In this document: in pieces, positions 1 through 7,716 of the stretch | Position numbering within the stretch: the stretch's first letter is position 1 | Layout of the letters: the number at the start of each line of letters is the position of its first letter | Assembly: GCA_035604635.1 (NCBI GenBank) | Contig: DATNIC010000122.1 | Coordinates: forward strand, 1-35,208 | Length of the DNA stretch: 35,208 nucleotides | Direction: 5' to 3' | DNA from: DATNIC01 sp035604635 | GTDB lineage: Bacteria > Vulcanimicrobiota > Vulcanimicrobiia > Vulcanimicrobiales > Vulcanimicrobiaceae | Made by a program: the position numbers and the translations under genes | The notes under the pieces: generated by a model | The model's database searches: none | The model's input: the letters and a program-made list of their open reading frames with translations, nothing else | Told to the model about the DNA's origin: nothing

Positions 1-336
1 ATGAACGCCGTCTCACCGAATTTCTTGCCGTCCGTTTGGTTCACGACCAAAGACTGGATCTCGTCCCATCCCGACGAGACCAAGAAATTCGTCGCGGTCA
101 TGCGCAAGACCGCGGTCTGGGCGAACAGCCATCATCGCGAGTCGGCCGAAATCCTCGCCAAGCACACGCGACTGACGGTCGAACAGCTCGATAGCATAAC
201 GCGCGTGACCTACGGGACGGTTCTCAACGCCGGGCTCGTTCAGCCGAACATCGACGTCGCGGCGAAATATGGTGCGCTGCAGAAGAGCTTCTCAGCCGGC
301 GATTTGATCAGCAAGCTCGCCGGCGGAAACGGCTAG
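1..336 (+). CDS. ABC transporter substrate-binding protein, NitT/TauT type, C-terminal part (5' end outside window)
   Basis: This reading frame is open from the first base, so the gene almost certainly begins upstream, and the ATG at position 1 is probably an internal Met. The visible 111 residues resemble the C-terminal helical lobe of SsuA/THI5/NMT1-like periplasmic binding proteins: a phrase like 'FTTKDWISSHPDETKKFVA', followed by helices that count substrate-binding cycles. Such proteins capture small organic or sulfonate/nitrate-type ligands for an ABC importer. The ligand cannot be read from this fragment. The stop codon overlaps the stop of the convergent S41 protease gene in the tetranucleotide CTAG. 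The family call is by general resemblance only. Confidence 0.6.
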   Translation: MNAVSPNFLPSVWFTTKDWISSHPDETKKFVAVMRKTAVWANSHHRESAEILAKHTRLTVEQLDSITRVTYGTVLNAGLVQPNIDVAAKYGALQKSFSAGDLISKLAGGNG

Positions 337-1658
337 GGGTTCCCTAAGAGCTCGACTGCGCGCTCGAGCTGCGGATCGCGAGTCGGATCGCCCGGCTGCG
401 ACCCGTCGGGCTCCGCGACGATGACGTCGGGGACGATGCCGAGCCGGTCGACGTCGCGGCCGCGCGCGGTGTAGTAGCGCCCGGTCGTCACCTTCATCGC
501 TGCTCCGTCAGGGAGCGGAAAGACCGTTTGCACCAAGCCCTTCCCGTACGTCCTCTCGCCGACGAGCGCCCCGAGCTTGTCGTCTTGGATTGCGCCGGCG
601 ACGATCTCCGATGCGGATGCGGTGTTCCCGTTCACGAGGACAGCGAGCGCTTTGTGCGGCACGGCGCTTTCGTCAGCAGAGAACACCGTGCGCTGGCCGT
701 GCCGTTCCTCGACCGCGACGATCGGGCCGCTTGCGACGAACGCTCGGGCGACGGCGATCGCCGTGTCGCGATAACCACCACCGTTGTCGCGCAAATCGAG
801 GATGTACGCTCGCGCGCCTTGGGCGTCGACGCGTTTGAGCGCGCGCCGCAGCTCCGCGCCGGTCGTCCCGCCGAAAACGGTCAGCTTGAGATAGCCGATC
901 GCACCGGATAAGAGCTTGGCATAGACGGTCGGAGGATCGATGATCGCGCGTACGAGCGTCAGCGGGGCGAGCGCCGTCCCGCCGCGGACGATCTGCAGAC
1001 GGACCGTCGACCCCGCGACGCCGCGCAGGAGCTTCGAGATCACATCGATGTCGAGTCCGGCAGTCTGCTTGCCGTCGATTTGCGCGATGAGGTCGCCCGA
1101 CGAAATCCCTGCGCGCTCGGCAGGCCCGTTTGAGACGACGTCGTCGACGCGCGGTTGCTTCGTCGCGCGATCCTCGGACAAAACCACGCCGATCCCCGCA
1201 AAGCGGGGAGCGTCGAGATATTGATTGAACGCGCGATACTGTTGGGGCGTATAAAAAGTCGTGTACGTATCGCGGACGGTCGCGACTTCACCGGAGAGCG
1301 TTGCGTAGATCAGGTCGCGGGTCTCGACTCGGTCCCCATATCGCAGGATCGTCGAGGCGACCGCGCTTTCGATCGCACGTAACGCATCGTTCTTCGCGGC
1401 GCGGATCTGCGGAACGACGGGATCCGCGACTCCCCGGCCGACCAAATACGCGACGATCCCGGTTCGCGCTCCATCCGCGATCTGCTGCGGCGTCGTGCGC
1501 CTATAGTATTGCACCGCCAGCGTATCGTAGCCGACCTCTAGATCGAGAAGATCGACGATCGAGATCGCCCTCGCCGCGCCGGCGGTCGCGCCGCCGGCCA
1601 AGAATGCAACGGAGAGTGCGCATACGATCGAGCAAGCGAAGCGGATGTTGCGGATCAA
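333..1658 (-). CDS. S41 family C-terminal processing peptidase (CtpA-like) with PDZ domain
   Basis: Secreted serine protease of the carboxy-terminal processing family, which degrades or trims exported proteins by recognising their C-termini. From the chosen start there is a signal-like hydrophobic stretch (about residues 5-30), a helical region, a PDZ domain (about 130-220, including the 'NGPAERAGISSGDLI' core) and the S41 catalytic domain. The Ser-Lys dyad is visible as the second Ser of 'TASASEI' (about 351) and the Lys of 'TYGKGLVQ' (about 374). I chose the TTG at 1658 because it places the signal peptide at the N-terminus. The longer frame from an ATG at 1754 would add 31 polar residues and overlap the divergent GerMN gene. 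About 441 residues is normal for the family. Confidence 0.88.
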   Translation of the reverse strand: MIRNIRFACSIVCALSVAFLAGGATAGAARAISIVDLLDLEVGYDTLAVQYYRRTTPQQIADGARTGIVAYLVGRGVADPVVPQIRAAKNDALRAIESAVASTILRYGDRVETRDLIYATLSGEVATVRDTYTTFYTPQQYRAFNQYLDAPRFAGIGVVLSEDRATKQPRVDDVVSNGPAERAGISSGDLIAQIDGKQTAGLDIDVISKLLRGVAGSTVRLQIVRGGTALAPLTLVRAIIDPPTVYAKLLSGAIGYLKLTVFGGTTGAELRRALKRVDAQGARAYILDLRDNGGGYRDTAIAVARAFVASGPIVAVEERHGQRTVFSADESAVPHKALAVLVNGNTASASEIVAGAIQDDKLGALVGERTYGKGLVQTVFPLPDGAAMKVTTGRYYTARGRDVDRLGIVPDVIVAEPDGSQPGDPTRDPQLERAVELLGNP

Positions 1659-1676
1659 AGGAGAAGAAGTGCTCCC

Positions 1677-2177
1677 GTGAGAGTGGGGCGACCGATCGCT
1701 CTTGTTGCGCTCTTCGTTATCGCCATGACTGCGGGCTGGTGGTTTTTCAACCATCGGACGTCATCGGCCGGGGACCGCATCACCGTCTATTACACGAAAA
1801 TCGACGGGTCGACCGAAGTCCCCTGGACCGTCTCGCTTGGTCCGGCGCGCGACCCGAAGAGCGTCGCATTTTACGCCGCAACGCAAGCAATCGCAGGCCC
1901 TCCCGCCGGGACCGACGCGGTTCGCTTTCCGCCCGGGACGCGCGTGCTCGCGGTCACGATCAACGGTTCGACCGTCGATGTCGATATATCTAAGGAAGTC
2001 TCCGGTCTGCGAGGCGGAAGCTTTGCCGAGGCCGCAGCGTTCAAGTCATTGGTGTGGACGATGACGGCCTTACCCTCGATATCCTCGGTCACTATCCGCG
2101 TCGACGGCGCCCGCATCCCAACCCTCCCTGGAGGTCACTTTGAGCTCGATGAACCGCTTGCGCGCTCGAGCTGGTAG
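1677..2177 (+). CDS. GerMN domain-containing exported protein
   Basis: A 166-residue protein with an N-terminal membrane anchor or signal segment (about residues 5-24), then one GerMN domain. The domain shows the typical pattern of an early 'ITVYY' strand, a 'PGTRVLAVTINGSTVDVDIS' centre and a later 'SSVTIRVDG' strand. GerMN domains occur in spore germination protein GerM and in many non-sporulating bacteria as cell-envelope proteins, probably binding wall material. No lipobox Cys is visible. The GTG start at 1677 is preceded by AAAGGAG about 13 nt upstream; a second in-frame GTG lies at 1683. The 3' end overlaps the amidase gene by 38 nt, which suggests translational coupling and a shared wall-related role. 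Confidence 0.8.
   Translation: MRVGRPIALVALFVIAMTAGWWFFNHRTSSAGDRITVYYTKIDGSTEVPWTVSLGPARDPKSVAFYAATQAIAGPPAGTDAVRFPPGTRVLAVTINGSTVDVDISKEVSGLRGGSFAEAAAFKSLVWTMTALPSISSVTIRVDGARIPTLPGGHFELDEPLARSSW
2130..2135 (+). promoter_or_regulatory. Shine-Dalgarno of the amidase gene
   Basis: GGAGGT lies inside the 3' end of the GerMN gene. It is 4 nt before the TTG at 2140 and 13 nt before an in-frame ATG at 2149. The 4-nt spacing matches the strong sites before the histone-like gene (5 nt) and the PilZ-like gene (4 nt) in this window, so it favours the TTG. Confidence 0.55.
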
Positions 2178-4116
2178 CGCTCTGCTTGCGGCGCTGATCG
2201 CGCTCGCTGCAGTCGCCGGTCCCCCGACTCGCGTTTTGGCCGCGGACACGCCGAACTTTTGGTTCGCCGGGACGCGCTTGATCTTGGCCCGTCCGGTTAA
2301 CGTCAACGGCGAGGTTGCCGTCGCGATCCACGATCCCGGATTCCTGGGGTTCCTCAATCGTCTCGGCGCGACCGTCGCGTGGCAGCCGGGCGAGCGCTAC
2401 GTCGTTTTTACGGCGTCCGACCATCATACGGTCGCGCTCACGATCGGCGACTCGCAATACCGCGCGGGAGCGAGCTCGGCCCGCGCCCCGTTTGCTCCTT
2501 ACACCGACGCGCAAGACGTGTATGTCCCCTTCACCACGGTCGCGCGGGCGCTGTACGTCGAGCCCGTCGCCGATGGCGGCGACGTCGTCTTGCAGCCGCA
2601 GCTCGCCATCCTCGACGTCCATCAAGACGGTCCGCGGACGATCGTCACCTTGCGGGGCGCGACCCCGTTGCACTTCAAGAAAACGTTCGAATCGAGCGAG
2701 CGGGTCGTCCTCGCGTTCACCGGCGTCGGCTCGCCGCTGGCGGCAACGCGGCAGATCCTGACCGCATCCCTCTCGATCGTCGAGATCGCGCCGGGCGGCA
2801 ACGCTCGCAACCCGACGACGACCGTAACGTTCGGCGGCGCCGCGCTTTCGATCCATTCAATGTATCCAGCGAACGCGCCGAACGAGGTGACGATCGCGTT
2901 TGCTCCACAGAGCATCGCGCTCGCCGGCGTCACGATTCCGAGTGACTGGCCGACAACGGCCGCCGCGCTCCCACCGCCGAACCGTCCGCCGGCGGCGGGG
3001 CCGCTTGCAACGCCCGCCGCCGCGTTCACGCCGGCGCCGCTTCCGGGCCAGCCTGGATTCGGCGCGCCGCCGGTCGCAGCGACCGAGGCCCCAACGACGG
3101 TGACCGGCGTCGATGTCGTCCCGACGAATGACGGCGCGATCGTCCGCGTCGCGTTGAGCGGACCGGCGTATTATGAATGGCACCGTCTCTCCGACGGCCG
3201 CTGGTATGTCGATTTTCGCAATGTCTCTCTCGCGAGCGCGCCGACGGAGCAGCAGCTCAACCTTCCCGCGGTGCAATCCGTTCGGGTACGCCAGACTGTC
3301 TTCGGCCCGACGCCGGTCGTGCGGCTTGCCTTCACGCTCAACGGTGATCGGACCGTGCACGTCGACGCGACCGATAGCGGCGCGACGGTCACGGTCGAAA
3401 GTGCGATCGACGTCAACCTAGCGACGTCGGGTGCGGGTCAGATCGGCGCGGCGGTCGCGGGTGGTCCGGGGGGTGACGCGTCGAGGTTCGGGGCGCCCGT
3501 GCCGCCGCCGCCCGGCTCGAATCCGCGGCTTATCGTGATCGATCCCGGGCATGGCGGCAGCGACACCGGAGCGATGCACAACGGCTTGGTCGAGAAAGTC
3601 CTGACGCTCGACATCTCCCAGCGCCTGCGCACCATCCTTGCCAGCCGCGGTTGGATCGTGCGGATGACGCGCGAGCGTGACGTCGACGTCGTCGCCCCGA
3701 ACGACGATGCGAAGACCGAGCTGCAGGGACGCTGCGACGTCGCGAATAACGCCGGCGCGCGGCTCTTCGTCTCCGTCCACATCAACAGCTTTACGATGCC
3801 TTACCTCAACGGAACGACGACGTACTACTACAAGCCGAACGATCAGTCGTTGGCAGCGGCGGTGCAGCGTCGCCTGATCGGTTTGCTGGGGACCAAAGAC
3901 GACGGGGCTCGGCGCGAGAACTTTTACGTCGTGCGCCACACGACGATGCCGGCGGTCTTGGTCGAGACGGCCTTCCTCTCGAATCCCGACGATGCCGCGA
4001 AGCTGCGAAGTCCCGCGTTCCTCCAAAACGTCGCGCAAGGGATCGCCGACGGCATCGCCGACTATGCCGGCTCGCCCAGCAACACACCGCCGCAGAGCTC
4101 GTTCTCAGGTGAGTGA
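2140..4116 (+). CDS. N-acetylmuramoyl-L-alanine amidase with AMIN domains (AmiC/CwlD type)
   Basis: Exported zinc amidase that cuts the bond between MurNAc and the L-Ala of the stem peptide, used in cell separation and wall turnover. Domain order: signal peptide (1-35), a copper-amine-oxidase-N/stalk-like domain (about 38-145), a first AMIN domain (about 155-265), a Pro/Ala-rich linker (about 275-318), a second AMIN domain (about 320-427) and an Amidase_3 catalytic domain (about 463-645). Zinc ligands are visible as the His of 'DPGHGG', the Glu of 'LVEKV' and the His of 'SVHINS'; the catalytic Glu is in 'VETAFLSNPDD'. At 658 residues it is long for the family because of the stalk and two AMIN modules, which target the enzyme to peptidoglycan. 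It overlaps the upstream GerMN gene by 38 nt. The start could instead be the ATG at 2149. Confidence 0.92.
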   Translation: MSSMNRLRARAGSALLAALIALAAVAGPPTRVLAADTPNFWFAGTRLILARPVNVNGEVAVAIHDPGFLGFLNRLGATVAWQPGERYVVFTASDHHTVALTIGDSQYRAGASSARAPFAPYTDAQDVYVPFTTVARALYVEPVADGGDVVLQPQLAILDVHQDGPRTIVTLRGATPLHFKKTFESSERVVLAFTGVGSPLAATRQILTASLSIVEIAPGGNARNPTTTVTFGGAALSIHSMYPANAPNEVTIAFAPQSIALAGVTIPSDWPTTAAALPPPNRPPAAGPLATPAAAFTPAPLPGQPGFGAPPVAATEAPTTVTGVDVVPTNDGAIVRVALSGPAYYEWHRLSDGRWYVDFRNVSLASAPTEQQLNLPAVQSVRVRQTVFGPTPVVRLAFTLNGDRTVHVDATDSGATVTVESAIDVNLATSGAGQIGAAVAGGPGGDASRFGAPVPPPPGSNPRLIVIDPGHGGSDTGAMHNGLVEKVLTLDISQRLRTILASRGWIVRMTRERDVDVVAPNDDAKTELQGRCDVANNAGARLFVSVHINSFTMPYLNGTTTYYYKPNDQSLAAAVQRRLIGLLGTKDDGARRENFYVVRHTTMPAVLVETAFLSNPDDAAKLRSPAFLQNVAQGIADGIADYAGSPSNTPPQSSFSGE

Positions 4117-4139
4117 AACTTACGAGGCCCCTCGGGGGA

Positions 4140-4148
4140 TGGTATTAT
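4140..4148 (+). promoter_or_regulatory. Possible extended -10 promoter upstream of murI
   Basis: TGGTATTAT matches the extended -10 form TGnTATAAT with one mismatch. The -35 position (TTACGA, 17 nt upstream) is poor. If used, the murI transcript would start near 4155 and carry the whole hairpin repeat as a leader of about 130 nt. Low confidence. Confidence 0.3.
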
Positions 4149-4227
4149 TAGCACTATGATGAGGGCCTCGATAGTCTGGGGACCCCAAGCGAAGCTTGGG
4201 GGGCGGAGCGAGCATGGATGCGAGCCT

Positions 4228-4259
4228 GTCGCACAGCACAGGATGTGTGCTGGTGCGAC
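4228..4259 (+). other. Strong stem-loop with a GGATG loop in the murI leader
   Basis: GTCGCAC-AGCACA (4228-4240) pairs with TGTGCT and GTGCGAC (4246-4251 and 4253-4259), with one bulged G at 4252, giving 13 base pairs around the loop GGATG (4241-4245). A smaller inverted repeat just upstream (GCAT/ATGC, 4212-4221) also contains GGATG. GGA in a hairpin loop is the classical CsrA/RsmA binding geometry. Whether this organism has CsrA cannot be seen here. Confidence 0.6.
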
Positions 4260-4286
4260 CGGAGCCTGGGGCGGAGCGCCTTCCAA

Positions 4287-5069
4287 ATGATCGGGATCTT
4301 CGATTCGGGCGTGGGTGGTCTCACGATCTTGCGGCGGTTGCGCGAGCGGCTGCCGAGACACGACTTCCTCTATCTTGCGGATCAAGCGAACGTTCCGTAC
4401 GGCGACCGTACGGCCGACGATCTTGCCGGTTTGATGCGCGACAACGTCGCGTTCCTCAACGCGGCGTCGGTCGACGCAATCGTCGTCGGATGCAACAGTT
4501 CATGCGGTGTCGCCTCCGAGCGCGGGTGGCCGCCGTCGAGGGCCGTCATCGTCGATTTGATCGAATCGGCTGCGGCTGCGGTCGAGCGCAGCGGCGCGCT
4601 GCGCATCGGCGTCCTCGCGACGAGCGCCACGGTCCGCAGCCGCGCGTACACCCGCGCGATTGCGCGGCGCGTCCCGACCGCAGTCGTCGAAGAAGTCGCG
4701 GCTCCGGCCCTCGTCCCGCTCGTAGAAGCGGGGATCACGGGCGCGGCGGCGCGCGCAGCGGTCGAGGCTGCATGCGAACCGTTTTCGAACCGCATCGAGG
4801 CGCTCGTCCTCGCGTGTTCGCACTATCCGGTGCTCGAGCCCGAGTTCGCGCAGGTCTACGGCGCTCGCGTCCCGCGCATCGATCCCGCCGTCGCGCACGC
4901 GAGAATTGCGGAAGCGCTCATTCGCGAGCGCGGATTTCTCGCGGGAAGCGGCCACGTTCGTTACGTGACGACCGGCCATCCCGACGAGTTTTCGCTCTCC
5001 GTCCGCTCCCTGATGGGCGAGCGCAATCCCGACGTCACGGCGTGTGCGCTCCTGCGCGAAACGGCCTAA
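4287..5069 (+). CDS. murI: Glutamate racemase
   Basis: Cytosolic cofactor-independent enzyme that interconverts L- and D-glutamate, supplying D-Glu for peptidoglycan stem peptides. The family landmarks are present: 'GIFDSGVGGL' at the N-terminus with the catalytic Asp, 'VPYGDRT', the first catalytic Cys in 'VGCNSS' (usually CNT) and the second in 'LACSHYP' (usually GCTHYP). Both motifs carry Ser where Thr is usual, a mild change. The ATG at 4287 gives 260 residues, the usual size. An in-frame ATG at 4218 would translate the hairpin repeat and is rejected. There is no clear Shine-Dalgarno; the dispersed repeat ends 4 nt before the start. The stop overlaps the convergent PAP2 gene by 4 nt. Confidence 0.93.
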   Translation: MIGIFDSGVGGLTILRRLRERLPRHDFLYLADQANVPYGDRTADDLAGLMRDNVAFLNAASVDAIVVGCNSSCGVASERGWPPSRAVIVDLIESAAAAVERSGALRIGVLATSATVRSRAYTRAIARRVPTAVVEEVAAPALVPLVEAGITGAAARAAVEAACEPFSNRIEALVLACSHYPVLEPEFAQVYGARVPRIDPAVAHARIAEALIRERGFLAGSGHVRYVTTGHPDEFSLSVRSLMGERNPDVTACALLRETA

Positions 5070-5728
5070 ATTAGCCCAAAAAGCTTGAAGAAAACGAGGG
5101 TCGAGGCCGTTGCCAGCCCGACGCCGGCGACGACTTGCGCGGGCGTGTGCGCGTCTAAGTAAACGCGCGCCCAGCAAACGATCGGGATCAGAACCAAGAA
5201 CGGCAAGGGCTGCCAACCGTAGAGGACGAGCAGGGTGATCATGGGGGCCGTGATCCCCAAGGCGTGCGTGCTGATCTTCCAAACGCGCGTGATGAGCATG
5301 GCGATGAACGCATTCGCCGCATATGCCGCCATCGACGCGATGATGATCGTCGGCGCACCTAGAAGCGCAAGTGTCATCGTCCCGAGCAGCGAGAAGACCA
5401 CGAACGCACCGAAGACGTGCTGACGCTCGGCCCTGATCGACATGTCCAAATCGGTGATGCGTTCGGTCCAGTAAAGCCAGAAGACGAAGAGCATCGGACC
5501 GACCGATGTGAAGAAGACGCTGACAAAGGCCAACGTCCAGAATTGCGTGACCGAACTCGAGCGAGCGTGCGCTAGTATGACGAACAGCGCAAGCGCCGCC
5601 AAGAAAGGATTGCAGACCGTCGAGATGATCCGCGCGGTCTCCGTAAGGACGCGGCGTCGGCGTGTGCCCGGCGCGCGGCGCAGGGGCGCCGGGGCGGGGG
5701 CGGGCTGCGGCTGCACTGCGCCCTGCAT
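5066..5728 (-). CDS. PAP2-type membrane phosphatase
   Basis: A 220-residue integral membrane protein with a Pro/Ala- and Arg-rich cytosolic N-terminus (about 1-28) and about six hydrophobic helices. The C-terminal half shows the PAP2 pattern: 'ISTHALG' (Ser-x-His) and 'RVYLDAHTPAQVVAG' (Arg followed by the second catalytic His). PAP2 enzymes remove phosphate from lipid substrates such as undecaprenyl pyrophosphate or phosphatidate. The first motif (K-x6-RP) is not evident; 'DLDMSIRAERQH' sits in its place, as in a divergent PAP2 subgroup. The substrate is unknown, but proximity to murI and the amidase would suit undecaprenyl-phosphate recycling. It converges on murI with a 4-nt stop overlap and diverges from dxs. 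Confidence 0.75.
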   Translation of the reverse strand: MQGAVQPQPAPAPAPLRRAPGTRRRRVLTETARIISTVCNPFLAALALFVILAHARSSSVTQFWTLAFVSVFFTSVGPMLFVFWLYWTERITDLDMSIRAERQHVFGAFVVFSLLGTMTLALLGAPTIIIASMAAYAANAFIAMLITRVWKISTHALGITAPMITLLVLYGWQPLPFLVLIPIVCWARVYLDAHTPAQVVAGVGLATASTLVFFKLFGLI

Positions 5729-5815
5729 AGGATGCCGCTTGATAAAGTCCTGTCCCCGGGCGCCTTAAGGCAGAAATAAGGGTCCGCCGGGGCCAAAGGC
5801 CAAGAATAGGGCCCC
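5729..5815. promoter_or_regulatory. Divergent intergenic region between the PAP2 gene and dxs
   Basis: This 87-nt gap must hold promoters for both genes. It contains a 10-bp perfect palindrome, GCCTTAAGGC (5762-5771), and GC-rich inverted repeats just before dxs (GGCC-AAA-GGCC and GGGGCC...GGGCCCC). I see no convincing -35/-10 pair and no Shine-Dalgarno before either start. Confidence 0.35.
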
Positions 5816-7702
5816 ATGGTCTTAGAACGCATCGACAGTCCGGCCGACGTCGCGGCGCTCAGCCGCGCTGAGATCGACGTGTTGGCCGCGGAGATCCGTG
5901 ACGTTCTGGTCGCGACCTGTGCAAAAAATGGGGGACATCTTGCGCCGAACCTCGGCGTTGTCGAACTGACCCTCGCGCTGCATACCGTCCTCGACCAGCC
6001 GACGGATCGGATCGTCTGGGACGTTAGCCACCAGAGCTACGTTCACAAACTGCTCACAGGCCGCAGAGACCAGTTTCACACCCTGCGCCAAGGCGGGGGA
6101 ATCTCCGGTTTCGCGATGCGTAGCGAGTCGATGTACGATCATTTCGGCGCAGGCCACGCGTCGACGTCGGTCTCGGCCGCGCTCGGGATGGCCAAAGCGC
6201 GCGATCTCGCAGGCGAAAAATGGACGGTCGTCGCGGTCCTCGGTGACGGAGCGCTGACGGGCGGCCTCGCGTTCGAAGGCCTCAACAACGCCGGCGAGAT
6301 GAAGACGAATTTCATCGTCATCCTCAACGACAACCAGATGTCGATCGCACCGAACGTCGGCGCGGTCGACAAGTATCTCGGTACGCTTCGCAGCAAGCCG
6401 TTTTTCAACTTCGCGCGGCAAAAGACGAAAGACGTGCTGAGCCATCTGCCGCTCGGGAAGACGGCCCGCAAGGCGCTCTCGACCGCTGAAGAGATGACGA
6501 TGCGGATGTTGACCGATGAGCCGAAGCTCGCCGTCATCTTTGAAGAGCTCGGATTTCGCTATATCGGACCGATCGACGGGCACGATTACGGCACGCTCGT
6601 CGACGTGATCTCGAACGCGCGCAAGATCCAGGGCCCCGTCCTCATGCACGTCAAGACGATCAAGGGGAAAGGCTACGAGGCAGCCGAGAGCGATGCGCGG
6701 ACGTTCCACGGCGTCGGTCCCTTCGACGCGCACGAAAACGGGAAGGTCGAATTCAAGAAGTCATCCCGTCCGTCGTTTTCGGCCGTCTTCGCCGACGCGC
6801 TGATCAAGTGCGCGGAGGAAGATGAGCGCGTCATTGGGATCACTGCGGCGATGCCCGACGGTACCGCGCTCGCGAAGTTCGCCAAGCGCTTCCCGGAGCG
6901 CTATTTCGACGTCGGGATCGCCGAGGCGCACGCCGTCTGTTTCGCAGCCGGCGCGGCGACCGCTGGTTTGCGTCCAGTCTGTGCGATCTATTCGACGTTC
7001 TTACAGCGGGCCTACGATCAGGTGATCCACGACGTGGTCGTTCAGGAACTCCCGGTCGTCTTCTGCATGGACCGCGCGGGCTTCGTCGGCGACGACGGGC
7101 CGACCCACATGGGGCTGTACGATGTCGCCTACTTGCGGACGCTGCCGAACATGACGATCATGGCGCCGCGGATCGAAGAAGAAGTGCTCCCGATGCTGCG
7201 CCATGCGCTTTCGCTCGGGACCCCGGCTGCGATCCGCTATCCGCGCGGGAGCACGAGCGGTCAGCATCTCGATCCGCCGGCGCCGCTCGAGCACGGCCGC
7301 GCGGAGGTGTTACGGCACGGAAGCGACGTCGCGATCTTGGCGCTCGGAAACACGTGTGATGTCGCGCTCGACGCGTACGAGTTGCTCGAGGCCGAAGGGA
7401 TCCGCCCGACGATCGTCAACGCGCGGTTCGTCAAGCCGCTTGATGAGACGCTCCTCTTGGAGCTCGCGGAGAATCATCCGCATTTCCTGACGCTCGAAGA
7501 GCACTCGCTCGAGGGCGGATTCGGATCGGCGATCGTCGAGTTCGTAAACGATCGGGGGTTGCACATTCACGTCCAGCGCGTCGGCGTCCGCAACGAGTTG
7601 GTCCAGCACAACAGGCAGGACAAGCAACGGGCGCAGTTCGGGTTGTCACCGGAGAGCGTCGCGGCGCGGGTCCGCTCCGTGACGGCCGCGCTGACATCGT
7701 GA
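5816..7702 (+). CDS. dxs: 1-deoxy-D-xylulose-5-phosphate synthase
   Basis: Thiamine-diphosphate enzyme that condenses pyruvate with glyceraldehyde 3-phosphate, the first and usually flux-controlling step of the MEP isoprenoid pathway. The 628-residue length is standard. Visible landmarks are 'HFGAGHASTSVSAALG' (active-site His and cofactor pocket), the thiamine-binding 'GDGALTGG...LNNAG' and 'LNDNQMSI', the central transketolase Pyr domain ('MPDGTALAKFAKRFPERYFDVGIAE', shown here only as the start of a longer block) and the C-terminal transketolase domain ending near 'NELVQHNRQDKQRAQFGLS'. The ATG at 5816 fits family length. Isoprenoids from this route would feed the undecaprenyl carrier and the squalene needed by the hopanoid genes at 29-35 kb. 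The stop TGA forms part of a likely promoter for secG. Confidence 0.96.
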   Translation: MVLERIDSPADVAALSRAEIDVLAAEIRDVLVATCAKNGGHLAPNLGVVELTLALHTVLDQPTDRIVWDVSHQSYVHKLLTGRRDQFHTLRQGGGISGFAMRSESMYDHFGAGHASTSVSAALGMAKARDLAGEKWTVVAVLGDGALTGGLAFEGLNNAGEMKTNFIVILNDNQMSIAPNVGAVDKYLGTLRSKPFFNFARQKTKDVLSHLPLGKTARKALSTAEEMTMRMLTDEPKLAVIFEELGFRYIGPIDGHDYGTLVDVISNARKIQGPVLMHVKTIKGKGYEAAESDARTFHGVGPFDAHENGKVEFKKSSRPSFSAVFADALIKCAEEDERVIGITAAMPDGTALAKFAKRFPERYFDVGIAEAHAVCFAAGAATAGLRPVCAIYSTFLQRAYDQVIHDVVVQELPVVFCMDRAGFVGDDGPTHMGLYDVAYLRTLPNMTIMAPRIEEEVLPMLRHALSLGTPAAIRYPRGSTSGQHLDPPAPLEHGRAEVLRHGSDVAILALGNTCDVALDAYELLEAEGIRPTIVNARFVKPLDETLLLELAENHPHFLTLEEHSLEGGFGSAIVEFVNDRGLHIHVQRVGVRNELVQHNRQDKQRAQFGLSPESVAARVRSVTAALTS

Positions 7703-7708
7703 TATAAT
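7700..7708 (+). promoter_or_regulatory. Extended -10 promoter of secG (possibly leaderless)
   Basis: TGATATAAT is a perfect extended -10 element (TGnTATAAT). Its TG is part of the dxs stop codon. A weak -35 (GTGACG) lies 18 nt upstream. Transcription would start about 7-9 nt downstream, at or within 2 nt of the secG ATG at 7717, so the message would be leaderless or nearly so. No Shine-Dalgarno is seen before secG, which agrees. Confidence 0.6.
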
Positions 7709-7716
7709 CCCCGGCG

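Larger units (their letters stand above)
4124..4282 (+). repeat. Dispersed hairpin repeat, copy A (long form)
   Basis: Fills the gap between the amidase and murI. It shares three conserved blocks with copies near 9.1 kb and 32.8 kb: a 5' block with CCCCTCGGGG, a central perfect hairpin (4183-4201, CCCCAAGC-GAA-GCTTGGGG) and a 3' block GGAGCCTGGGGCGGAGCGCC. This copy carries about 55 extra nt (around 4205-4259) between the centre and the 3' block, which forms a further strong hairpin. The 3' edge lies 4 nt before the murI ATG. I see no open reading frame, transposase or target-site duplication. Confidence 0.8.

Noticed and set aside
4183..4201. Central hairpin of repeat copy A as an intrinsic terminator of the amidase gene
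   Set aside because: The stem is strong but is followed by GGGCGG, not a T-run, and the same hairpin occurs inside oppD coding DNA.
4196..5074. 292-residue Arg-rich open frame over murI
   Set aside because: Composition is typical of an out-of-frame GC-rich shadow; murI in the other frame has all racemase motifs.
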